The translations under genes and the position numbers were made by a program. A stretch of 51,760 bases of DNA, taken from assembly GCA_963169695.1 (NCBI GenBank), contig CAUJDS010000023.1:1-51760 (forward strand), in the 5' to 3' direction. Of the stretch, positions 1-7,407 are shown piece after piece. Numbering within the stretch: position 1 is the first letter of the stretch; the number at the start of each line of letters is the position of its first letter. Source of the stretch: Bdellovibrionota bacterium. Its GTDB lineage: Bacteria; Bdellovibrionota; UBA1018; CAUJDS01. The notes below the pieces were generated by a model, which had not been told where the DNA came from, did not search any database, and saw only the letters and a program-made list of their open reading frames with translations.

Positions 1-1288
1 ATTTGCGATGACGGTATTCGACGCGAGAGAAGAGACTGATGCTTCGGTCCTGCGAGATTTCTTCGGCGCTGGCCTGCATGCGTAGATTGAGTTCATCCAC
101 GGGAGCAGCAACAGCAGGAGAACGCGAGGCAGCTCCACCACCAAAGATATCACCGACTCCTTTTCCGCCGGCACCTTTGGCTCCTGCTCCACCAGAAGGC
201 GTGTACATCGCTACTTTGGTGGAAGAGCCAAGCATTGCGGCGTAGGCCTGGTCCGCGACCGGTTGGAGGAGGTCAGAGATTTCTTTGGCCTTAGCCTTGT
301 CGCCTTGGGCAAGCATGTTTCCGGCAACCTGAGCGGCGGTCATGCCACTGTTGGCAATCTTGGCGCCTAGGTCCTTGAGGTTGGAGCCGGTAAGGTCTTT
401 GACAAGTCTCTGAATGTTGGGATCTGAGAAGCCCCTCGGCACGGAACTATCTATCGCGCGCGCGCAGGAGGCTGCTGCCCCATCGTTTTGGACTTCATCA
501 CATCCGGGAGGAAGCGCGGATGGAGGAAGTGCACCTAAAGTATCGGCACCGCCCCCGAAGCGACCTGGACCATCAGGGTTATCTGCGCCGCCCAGTGCCG
601 ACAACCTGGATGGACCGGGAGTCCCGGAGCCTGTCACGGAAGTGGGAGAGCGATAGGTTGTCAGCAACTCTCGGGCACGGTCTTCGTGCTCGTGGGTTGC
701 TTTGCGCGCCTTATGGGTGCCGGCAATGGCAATCCCCAACTTGGCATAGAAGAAGACTGCGGTGACACATGTATTCATATTGCTACTTGAAGAACTGGAG
801 GATGAAGCCCCAGCTGAGATACCAACACTGCTCAAAGCCGAAGTGATTCCACTCCAAGCAGCACTGGCAATTGCACCACCCGTTAGAACATTGGCGATGT
901 TCAATGCGTACATGGCCATGCTGATATCCTTGAGCTGCTGGCGCATTCTTGTCGATATAGTGATGTCAGACGCAATAGAAAGCAGACCAAGTCCGATGCA
1001 GGCTGCGCTATATGCTGGATAAACACAGCTTACCGTACAGACTCCTGCAGTCACCCCAAATACTCCAAGAAGGAGCTCCTGCGCTTTGCGAGATTTTTTC
1101 CAAGCATCGGCAGCTGCGCACTCCGGTCCAATCGCGGCGATCTCACCTTCGACCTCGAGAGCCATTTTGCAGACGTTGCCGGGGTCAACAATCGGCGCCT
1201 CATCTCCCTCAGCTGCCCAACCACGCGGGACAACTGCGGAGTTGGCAAGCAAGACCAAGATAAGCGTCAGGCCCCAACCTCTCTGCAT
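1..1288 (-). CDS. Exported protein, paralogue of its upstream neighbour (3' end cut by window edge)
   Basis: This reading frame is open from an ATG at 1288 to the left edge without a stop, about 429 codons, so its C-terminus lies outside the window. It begins with a signal peptide (MQRGWGLTLILVLLANSAVV, cleavage probably after GWA). Then follow a Cys-containing segment, hydrophobic Ala/Gly/Ser-rich stretches (about residues 50-150), a Ser run and a Gly/Pro-rich linker. Near the visible end it has SISLFSRVEYR. The upstream gene has the matching SLFTRVESR, an FSDPN motif that is also shared, and the same order of segments, so I regard the two as tandem paralogues. It starts 5 bp after the upstream stop, and the Shine-Dalgarno GAGGAG overlaps that stop, so the genes should be cotranslated. 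I do not recognise the family. An envelope location is inferred from the signal peptide. Confidence 0.8.
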   Translation of the reverse strand, partial: MQRGWGLTLILVLLANSAVVPRGWAAEGDEAPIVDPGNVCKMALEVEGEIAAIGPECAAADAWKKSRKAQELLLGVFGVTAGVCTVSCVYPAYSAACIGLGLLSIASDITISTRMRQQLKDISMAMYALNIANVLTGGAIASAAWSGITSALSSVGISAGASSSSSSSSNMNTCVTAVFFYAKLGIAIAGTHKARKATHEHEDRARELLTTYRSPTSVTGSGTPGPSRLSALGGADNPDGPGRFGGGADTLGALPPSALPPGCDEVQNDGAAASCARAIDSSVPRGFSDPNIQRLVKDLTGSNLKDLGAKIANSGMTAAQVAGNMLAQGDKAKAKEISDLLQPVADQAYAAMLGSSTKVAMYTPSGGAGAKGAGGKGVGDIFGGGAASRSPAVAAPVDELNLRMQASAEEISQDRSISLFSRVEYRHRK

Positions 1289-1293
1289 GAGAA

Positions 1294-3159
1294 CTACTCC
1301 TCAGAGACAGTACGATTGAAGGTCGATGCCCAAGGAAGCTTCTTGATCTGATCCTTGTTAGCTGCAGCCTTCATGCGGCTCTCCACTCGCGTAAAGAGCG
1401 AGAGTCCTCGATTATTGAAGATGTCTTCGTAGCTTTGTCCTTTGAAGTTGGCGCCTTCATTGCTTCCACCCGACACGGCGTCAGCAACTTTGCCTAGGAA
1501 GTTGGCAATACCACGACCAAAGCCACCCGATTCCCCACCCGACTTACCGCCACCACCACCGCCGCCAGAGGCGTAGGTAGAAGAAGGAGTGGATCGTGCA
1601 AGTTGCACCTTGGCAGAATCATCCGCAGCGATGCGATCTTGTGCTCCATCCAAAGCACTCTTCACCGTATCGGCGTTGCCACCTGCAAAGGCGCCTAGGA
1701 TATCGCCTGAGGACATATTCTTGTCTTGTGCGGCTTTGATCAAACTATCCAAGTCTGCACCCGCGCGCTTTTCAAAATCCTTAAGCGCATTGGGATCCGA
1801 GAAAAAAGGCGCCAATGCTGGGTCTGCTGCGATCGCGCAAGATGCAGTAGGATCTGTACAACCCGGAAAGGCACCAGGCAAGGAGCCACCACTGGATCCG
1901 CCCGCACCATTCACCGTGTTGGTGAAGGCTCTACCTGCGCCTGAGCCGGTACCATTGCTGGCCAAGCGACCCAAAATCTGCCCTTGAGCGCCATTCGCTT
2001 GGTATTCTTCCTCGGTCTTGATCATCAACTTATCCGCTTCTGCCAAGAGCTCATTGCGCTTGCTATGATTGCTACTCGCTCCCGCAGCATTGGCAACAAT
2101 CTTCGCTGTCGCAAGAATTGCGGCACCGCAGGCGGCGTTGCGTTCGTTTTGTCTTTGCTTAGTAATTGACTCATCAGAAGCATTCATATTCTTCGCTCCA
2201 TTTTCGGTAAGAGCCTCCCCATTGGGGATACTTCCATCAGCATTTGCTTTCAAGACTTCTCCGTCTTTTCCAATGCCTTGAATAGTCTGCCCAGCTTTAA
2301 AACTTTCAGCATTTGCGAGAATGCTAGCTCCATTTTGAACTGTCGGAGCTAGATAACTCCCCAAAGTCCCCATTCCTAAGGTCGCTGTACTGGCTGAATT
2401 AAGCGCCATACCGCTCGCAGTTGCCGTCAAGGCAGCAAGCCCTCCCTGAAGGGCCTGCATTTCTTTTTGAATCGTGATGGTTGTCAAAAGGTCCACCGCT
2501 CCCGCGCCCAAGGACAATTTTTGGCAAACGCCTGGGCTAGTCGCTTCCGCGCTAGCACATTGGTACGCGCAGGTAATGGCCGGAATCGCCCAAGCTACTG
2601 CGAGTGCTTGGTTAGCAGCCTCAGCCTTCTTGTGATCTTTGGCGGCTTCGCAGATGGGGCCTACTTGGAGACCCAGCTCGCCTGTTTGAGCGATGGGATT
2701 GTCGCAAGCGTTTTGGCCGTTGTCGAGGTCTGCAAGCTTCTTGGCATCATAGGCAAAGGGGTTGCTGCGCGGATCTGCAAGCGTCAATCGCAAGCAGCAA
2801 TTGTCACGCTCGGTACCGACAGGCAAGGGCGCTCCGCTGCTGTCTTTGCACTCAGCAGCGCCACTGTTCTTACAGTTGTCCAATGCGGTCGTAAAATTCT
2901 TCAACGCCTCTGGTGAGAGCTTGTCTACAAGACCTGCCGAGTTGGGATCGGGCGCGTAGGCTGGATTGCGAAGCGCTTCTCTTAGGCAACAGTCCTTACG
3001 CTTGATGGGATCGAGTTGCGTCGAGCAACGAAAGTCACCCGCGCTATTGCACTGATCAAGGAATCCATTGAAGGTCTCAGCAGTTGCAAAGGCAGACTGA
3101 ATCGTCACTAAGGACAAAGCCAAACCCATAGCCGAAGAAAAAATAGTGGAATACTTCAC
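1294..3159 (-). CDS. Exported Cys-rich protein of unknown function, paralogue of the next gene
   Basis: This encodes 621 residues from a GTG start preceded by a G-rich Shine-Dalgarno. The N-terminus is a signal peptide (hydrophobic core to about residue 25, cleavage near AFA-TAE). Residues about 30-150 hold two copies of a Cys module ending in DCCLREAL and NCCLRLTL, each preceded by two further Cys, which suggests disulfide-bonded repeats. The middle is Ala/Gly-rich and partly hydrophobic. A Gly run (ASGGGGGGGKSGG) leads to a C-terminal segment with GLSLFTRVESRMK. The C-terminal motif, the FSDPN segment and the overall layout recur in the downstream gene, 5 bp away. I do not recognise the family. 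Export is well supported. An outer-surface or secreted role is inference. Confidence 0.85.
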   Translation of the reverse strand: MKYSTIFSSAMGLALSLVTIQSAFATAETFNGFLDQCNSAGDFRCSTQLDPIKRKDCCLREALRNPAYAPDPNSAGLVDKLSPEALKNFTTALDNCKNSGAAECKDSSGAPLPVGTERDNCCLRLTLADPRSNPFAYDAKKLADLDNGQNACDNPIAQTGELGLQVGPICEAAKDHKKAEAANQALAVAWAIPAITCAYQCASAEATSPGVCQKLSLGAGAVDLLTTITIQKEMQALQGGLAALTATASGMALNSASTATLGMGTLGSYLAPTVQNGASILANAESFKAGQTIQGIGKDGEVLKANADGSIPNGEALTENGAKNMNASDESITKQRQNERNAACGAAILATAKIVANAAGASSNHSKRNELLAEADKLMIKTEEEYQANGAQGQILGRLASNGTGSGAGRAFTNTVNGAGGSSGGSLPGAFPGCTDPTASCAIAADPALAPFFSDPNALKDFEKRAGADLDSLIKAAQDKNMSSGDILGAFAGGNADTVKSALDGAQDRIAADDSAKVQLARSTPSSTYASGGGGGGGKSGGESGGFGRGIANFLGKVADAVSGGSNEGANFKGQSYEDIFNNRGLSLFTRVESRMKAAANKDQIKKLPWASTFNRTVSEE

Positions 3160-3394
3160 GTAAAGGCCCCCCGAAACGTAACTCCCTCTAGGATCCTATA
3201 GTTGAGCCCTTGTGTCAAGTTTAGGTTCGACATTTATCCGTGTCAGGGGGGACACGGCTCACGTGCGAGAGACACCAAGGATGCTCATACCTCCTTCGAG
3301 ATGGGATCACTGTGATATTGCTACGGAAGCCTGCTCCGACAATACGGCGGATGAGTAGCCCTGCTCTGGTACAAAGCAAAGTAATGGGGCGAGG
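3160..3394. other. Intergenic region upstream of the exported paralogue pair
   Basis: No convincing gene lies in these 235 bases. The minus-strand promoter of the two exported genes should be near 3165-3235. A TTGACA lies there, but the nearest TATAGG is only 12 bases away, too close for a standard sigma-70 promoter, so I do not call one. Confidence 0.4.
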
Positions 3395-4084
3395 TCATCT
3401 TCGCTTCCACGTTCTGTCCTTGGTCGCACCCTCTGAGTGCAATCGCGGAAAGCTTTGCAGATCCCGCTGGGCTTGTCTCCAAGTCACACGCCCACCCAGA
3501 GCTTCGATATAGGCACGAGTGGTAAAGGGCTCACCACTCTTGGCAAGCCGCTGAAGGACTCGCAATCGCACTTCGGTTTTTACCGCAGTACGTTTTGCCC
3601 AAGGCGCTTTGTTGATCCACGCATCGTTTGCAAAATAGCCCCACGCTGCAAAATCACGGCTTGGTTGATTCACCCATTCTTGGGCTATCTTTCCGACGGG
3701 CGACACCAATTGAAAATAGAAAAGCTGAGGCGAGTCGGGCTGGACTTCCGCAAGCATGAGCTTTTTCCAGGCCTTCCATCGTTGAAGCTCAGAACCAATG
3801 CACCTTTTCTCTAGCCGAAGGAGCGCTTCAACTTGATCGAGCAACACGCCCCAGACGGCTGGCCATGGTGACTTCAGGATTTCGACATTCATTGCTAGCG
3901 GATGGATAATTTGCCAATGCTGACTCAGCCATCGCGTGAAGATCTCGCCGAGTCGAGGGTCGAATCGTATCCATTGAGCCCAAAGCAGAAGCTCCGCTGT
4001 AGTAGGGATATGGTCTTTTTTTTGAAGTGCTTCATAAGGACCTGCTAGATCACTAAGAAGAGGTATGCGGTCGGCGCCCTTCAT
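3395..4084 (-). CDS. Winged-helix-type protein, partner of a nucleotidyltransferase
   Basis: This encodes 229 residues. The first 140 are Trp-rich, helical and unfamiliar. The last 60 look like a winged helix-turn-helix: a helix (LRVLQRLAKSG), then FTTRAYIEALGG, the probable recognition helix TWRQAQRDLQS, and a short wing rich in basic residues near the C-terminus (KDRTWKRR). The start overlaps the stop of the nucleotidyltransferase gene as ATGA, so the two are translationally coupled. In AbiE-type systems a winged-helix antitoxin is paired with a nucleotidyltransferase. The order and domain placement differ here, because in AbiE the winged-helix gene comes first. A DNA-binding antitoxin or repressor is the most likely role. 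That is inference. Confidence 0.72.
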   Translation of the reverse strand: MKGADRIPLLSDLAGPYEALQKKDHIPTTAELLLWAQWIRFDPRLGEIFTRWLSQHWQIIHPLAMNVEILKSPWPAVWGVLLDQVEALLRLEKRCIGSELQRWKAWKKLMLAEVQPDSPQLFYFQLVSPVGKIAQEWVNQPSRDFAAWGYFANDAWINKAPWAKRTAVKTEVRLRVLQRLAKSGEPFTTRAYIEALGGRVTWRQAQRDLQSFPRLHSEGATKDRTWKRR

Positions 4085-4593
4085 GGCAAATCTTGAACCT
4101 CGTCCAAGAAGTCCAAAGCCTTAGCTACTCCTGGTATCGCGCGCTTTTTAAGGGATTCGAGGTGGTCTTCTACCCATTGCAACTCGGCGCCGGCCTTCAC
4201 CAGTGCTCGAGCATGACCGAGGTCCTTCGGACGATGGGCCATGCACTTCAGGATGAGCAAGTCGTTTTTGGAGAGGCCCTTTGCCTCAAGCTGCTTGCCT
4301 TGAAAGATGGGCACCAGTCGATCGCCATAATCCGCCGGAAGCGAGAACATAAAGGTGCTGAAATAAGGATTCAGCCAATCACCTGGCAAACCCAACTCCA
4401 TTGCGACCTCTTTGACCAAAAGGTCAAACTCGCCCAAGGGCATCCCCTTCGTCACCGCATCAATGTCATGAGTAGCTATTGGAAAGTGATGGGCCAATAC
4501 CATTGCGCCACCTCCCCCAACAATGAGTTGAACGGGTTGGGGACATTTGCGATCCAAGGCGCCTAGGGCTTTCTGCATCTGTTCTGCATTCAT
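4081..4593 (-). CDS. DUF6036/AbiEii-like nucleotidyltransferase
   Basis: This encodes 170 residues. The motif VGGGGAMVLAHHF (about residues 25-37) followed by ATHDIDAVTKG carries the Gly-rich loop and the D-x-D metal-binding pair of minimal nucleotidyltransferases of the DUF6036 or AbiEii-like group. KNDLLILKCMAHRPKDLGH, further on, matches the helical part seen in such proteins. Those relatives are small nucleotide-transferring enzymes often found in toxin-antitoxin or abortive-infection modules. The gene is first in a two-gene operon with the winged-helix gene (4-base overlap). It has no Shine-Dalgarno and its promoter ends 6 bases from the ATG. A toxin role is inferred. A housekeeping nucleotidyltransferase is possible. 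Confidence 0.82.
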   Translation of the reverse strand: MNAEQMQKALGALDRKCPQPVQLIVGGGGAMVLAHHFPIATHDIDAVTKGMPLGEFDLLVKEVAMELGLPGDWLNPYFSTFMFSLPADYGDRLVPIFQGKQLEAKGLSKNDLLILKCMAHRPKDLGHARALVKAGAELQWVEDHLESLKKRAIPGVAKALDFLDEVQDLP

Positions 4594-4599
4594 GAATCT

Positions 4600-4628
4600 A
4601 TATTACGACATGCCATGAAATGTCGCAA
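4600..4628 (-). promoter_or_regulatory. Sigma-70-type promoter of the nucleotidyltransferase gene, probably leaderless
   Basis: On the minus strand the sequence reads TTGCGA, a 17-base spacer, TAATAT, then six bases (AGATTC) and the ATG. Both hexamers and the spacer are close to consensus. Transcription would begin at or next to the A of the ATG, which agrees with the missing Shine-Dalgarno. The start point is inferred from the usual -10 distance. Confidence 0.65.
4603..4628. repeat. Inverted repeat over the promoter, probable operator
   Basis: TTACGACAT at 4603-4611 and ATGTCGCAA at 4620-4628 are inverted copies with one mismatch in nine, separated by 8 bases. One arm covers the -35 box and the other overlaps the -10 box. 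A dimeric repressor bound here would block the promoter. The winged-helix partner gene is the obvious candidate for autoregulation. Confidence 0.6.
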
Positions 4629-4824
4629 TTAATCCGAAAAGGGGCTCCTAATGCGTTTAAAGCTGAGGTAAGGCATGATTTTCTTAAGTGGACTCAATGG
4701 GTTAGGAAACGTAGCGAATACTTGGATGCGGGACGAGCTGAAATAATCCGAATACTTCCTGCTCGTATCGTGAAAGCAACCATCAAAACCCGATTCTCGA
4801 TGCTAAAGCAAAGTAGGATGGCTC

Positions 4825-7344
4825 TTAGAGGTCCTGAAGGTATCCCCGCGTATTGCCAAGTAGCACGTCGGCACAGGGATCGTTGGATGGGCCATTGCTC
4901 AGACGATGCTTTGCCAGCGCAAATCCCACAGCATCTTCCAATTCTGCAATCGCCTGGCGATATCCCGAGCCAGCCTTAAAGAACTTTGATGTCAAGGCGT
5001 CTAAAAGTTCCTCTCGATCTCCTACGAGTACATTAATTCCCAAATCTCGCTGATAGGCATCCAAGGTCTCTGCAAGCTTGAGGCCCAAGACTTCTTTGAA
5101 TTCGTGAGTAGTCTTGGGTGGCAAAAAAAGAAGGATGCGTTCCATACGGTCGACCAGGAATTCAGACAATCCGTCTCGGGCCATTTCATCCCTCAATGCC
5201 TTTTCCTCCGGCGTCGCAGAAGTCCCCCTCAATGCGGCAGCGCGAGGTTGAAAAGTCATCGTGCCACCGCCGTGGGAGCCTGTGGATCTCAAAACTGCGT
5301 CTTGTCCCGCATTGGTGGTGAAAAACATGCTTGCGCCTGCCGTGCGAATCAAGCGTCCCACCTTAGGACCTCTAGCTTCTCCATTCATGGAAGCTTGTAA
5401 GGTAAAAGAATCACTATCCATCAAGTTCAGAAGTGCATCTTGCACCCAGATAGGAGCCTTCTCGATCTCGTCAAAAAGAAAAACGGTAAAAGCATTGATC
5501 TGAATGGCGCGCGCAACTTCTCCTAGGAGTCGATCCACTGCATTCTGACCGAGGTATTGGTTCATGCTGACTTTTTTGCAGGGAAGGCCAAGCGCCGATG
5601 CATAGGCCTTGACGAGATGGGTTTTGCCAAGGCCCTTAGGTCCGGCGAGAAGGGCTCTGATCCTTGGCTTGGTTCGGTCATGGGTCCCAGCTAGGATCCG
5701 AGTCGTGGTTCGTTCTAGTGCGTCTTTGATTTCTGCCAAACCCCATACTCTTTGATCCAAACGAGCACGAAAAACCTTGAGCCTATTGGGAATCGCTTCT
5801 GGGCTGAACTCAGCGAGATCTATTTGATACAGCCGATTGGCAGCGACCCGCAGATCTTGGATGGTAAGACTCGATGACTGGCGACCATCACGGGGGAGCT
5901 GAGACAAAGCGTCGCTCAAAAGTCGCGTTGCCTTGGAGGGCTGCACCCCAATGGCATCAAACTCTTCTGAGAGACGGATGGCTTCTTGTGCAACTTCGAT
6001 AGCAAGCGAAGAGCCAAATGCTACTTGTCCCCAGTTCTGAAGCAATTTGGGAATATCCGTTGGATCTGGAGGCTTTTTATGCAGGATGGATAATCGACTT
6101 CTCAACGCTGGGTCTGCTCCAAAGGCGTGATCAAACTGTTCTTCCGTGGAGGTTCCGATGATTCGGATGGATCCTTTCCTAAGGTGAGGCTTCAGTTCTT
6201 CAAAGAAGTCATCGGGCTTGTTTAAATGAGCTCCAGACCCACGTAGAGTATGCATCTCGTCAAAGAAAAGGATGGCCCGATTCTCCCTGGCGTAGGCAAT
6301 GAGCGCGTTGAGACGAATTTCAAAAACGCCGATAAATCGAGTCCCCGCAACTAAATGACTCGCATTGACGGACCATATTTCAGTGCTGGCCGGAATATCA
6401 GGCGCAAAGCTCCCCTTGCCTACTTCCGCAGCAAACGATCGCACGAGCTCTGTTTTTCCTGATCCAGAATCACCCAGAATAACAACGCTGGGTGATTCTT
6501 TTCTGCCGAGAGCCAGCCGAAGCGCCGTAAGGTCTTGAGGATCAGCTACATAGGTGGAATCGCCCTTCACCTCGCCAACAAGTTCCCTGAAGTGGCTTGC
6601 AATATAGTCCCGAGCATTCACTAGATTGCCTTGCTCATCGATCACTTCATTCTTTTTGGCGCTCTTGGCGGACTTTTTGACGGGATCTTTGACCGCCGTC
6701 TCATCCGAAGCGTCATGGACCTCATCGCCAATAATCTGGAACTTCTTTGGGTGATAGCGACCGAAGGAGAGCAATCCAGCATCATTCAACGATACTCGCT
6801 TTTCTCCAGCTGCAAACTCTCCCAGCTTCCAAATCATCAGATCCCCTCGAATAAGATAGAAATGGTGCCTGGTTTCATTTCCAAATTTAACAAAAACGAT
6901 TTGATAATTTTGATTTTGGTATTCGAGAGTCGCATAAGCCGGTTCAGCAATGCCTTGGTTAAAATCTCCATAAGCATCAAAGAATCTATAGCGTCCGTCT
7001 CCAGTGACTGCGAGAAACCTGTCATCAAACCGCGTGGTCACTTGGATTTCCATCTTTGGTAGGAGAAACGCGGCGTAGGGTTTCTTTCCAAGAGTTACTT
7101 GTTTGGGCTTTCTCTGGGAGTCAGAAGGGATGAACCACGTCCTGCCATTGGCTATAAGAGTCTCCTCCCCTTCGACATTTCGGTAGTAGATCCCATCATC
7201 GATTCGAGTAATGAGCTTGGCGCCGTTGGCAAAGGTATTGACGTACTCCCCTTCTTTGGGCGGATCGTCTTGCGCGACGGACGTTCCTACCACCATCAAA
7301 AATGCCAAAATTCCCTTGAGTCCGATCATTTCCCTAGGGGACAT
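4825..7344 (-). CDS. Clp-like double AAA+ ATPase with N-terminal signal sequence
   Basis: This encodes 839 residues. The N-terminus (MIGLKGILAFLMVVGTSVAQ after five residues) looks like a signal peptide. An ATG five codons later (7329) may be the true start, as neither start has a good Shine-Dalgarno. Residues about 30-270 are an unfamiliar beta-rich domain. The first AAA+ module has Walker A GDSGSGKTE, Walker B ILFFDEMHTL and a ClpA-like sensor region GTSTEEQF. The second has Walker A GPKGLGKTH and Walker B FLFDEIEKAP, followed by a typical Clp C-terminal domain. ClpA/ClpB proteins remodel proteins in the cytoplasm using ATP, so an export signal is odd. The segment may instead be a membrane anchor with the ATPase facing the cytoplasm. 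No ClpP-type partner is adjacent. Confidence 0.85.
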   Translation of the reverse strand: MSPREMIGLKGILAFLMVVGTSVAQDDPPKEGEYVNTFANGAKLITRIDDGIYYRNVEGEETLIANGRTWFIPSDSQRKPKQVTLGKKPYAAFLLPKMEIQVTTRFDDRFLAVTGDGRYRFFDAYGDFNQGIAEPAYATLEYQNQNYQIVFVKFGNETRHHFYLIRGDLMIWKLGEFAAGEKRVSLNDAGLLSFGRYHPKKFQIIGDEVHDASDETAVKDPVKKSAKSAKKNEVIDEQGNLVNARDYIASHFRELVGEVKGDSTYVADPQDLTALRLALGRKESPSVVILGDSGSGKTELVRSFAAEVGKGSFAPDIPASTEIWSVNASHLVAGTRFIGVFEIRLNALIAYARENRAILFFDEMHTLRGSGAHLNKPDDFFEELKPHLRKGSIRIIGTSTEEQFDHAFGADPALRSRLSILHKKPPDPTDIPKLLQNWGQVAFGSSLAIEVAQEAIRLSEEFDAIGVQPSKATRLLSDALSQLPRDGRQSSSLTIQDLRVAANRLYQIDLAEFSPEAIPNRLKVFRARLDQRVWGLAEIKDALERTTTRILAGTHDRTKPRIRALLAGPKGLGKTHLVKAYASALGLPCKKVSMNQYLGQNAVDRLLGEVARAIQINAFTVFLFDEIEKAPIWVQDALLNLMDSDSFTLQASMNGEARGPKVGRLIRTAGASMFFTTNAGQDAVLRSTGSHGGGTMTFQPRAAALRGTSATPEEKALRDEMARDGLSEFLVDRMERILLFLPPKTTHEFKEVLGLKLAETLDAYQRDLGINVLVGDREELLDALTSKFFKAGSGYRQAIAELEDAVGFALAKHRLSNGPSNDPCADVLLGNTRGYLQDL

Positions 7345-7407
7345 ACCCGAGGAAGGTCTCGGACGAAATGGTTTTTTATAGATACCCGATAGATGATTGA
7401 GAAAGAA

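Noticed and set aside
1589-1987. Plus-strand open frame opposite the exported protein gene
   Set aside because: It is the antisense of a biased, Ala/Gly-rich minus-strand gene with a signal peptide and coupled neighbour.
3190-3235. Promoter TTGACA...TATAGG upstream of the exported paralogue pair
   Set aside because: The boxes are only 12 bases apart, too close for sigma-70, and no other -10 box fits.
4620-4979. Possible plus-strand gene of 119 codons upstream of the nucleotidyltransferase operon
   Set aside because: It has no ribosome-binding site, overlaps the C-terminus of the AAA+ gene and shows no recognisable motif. It may be a chance frame.
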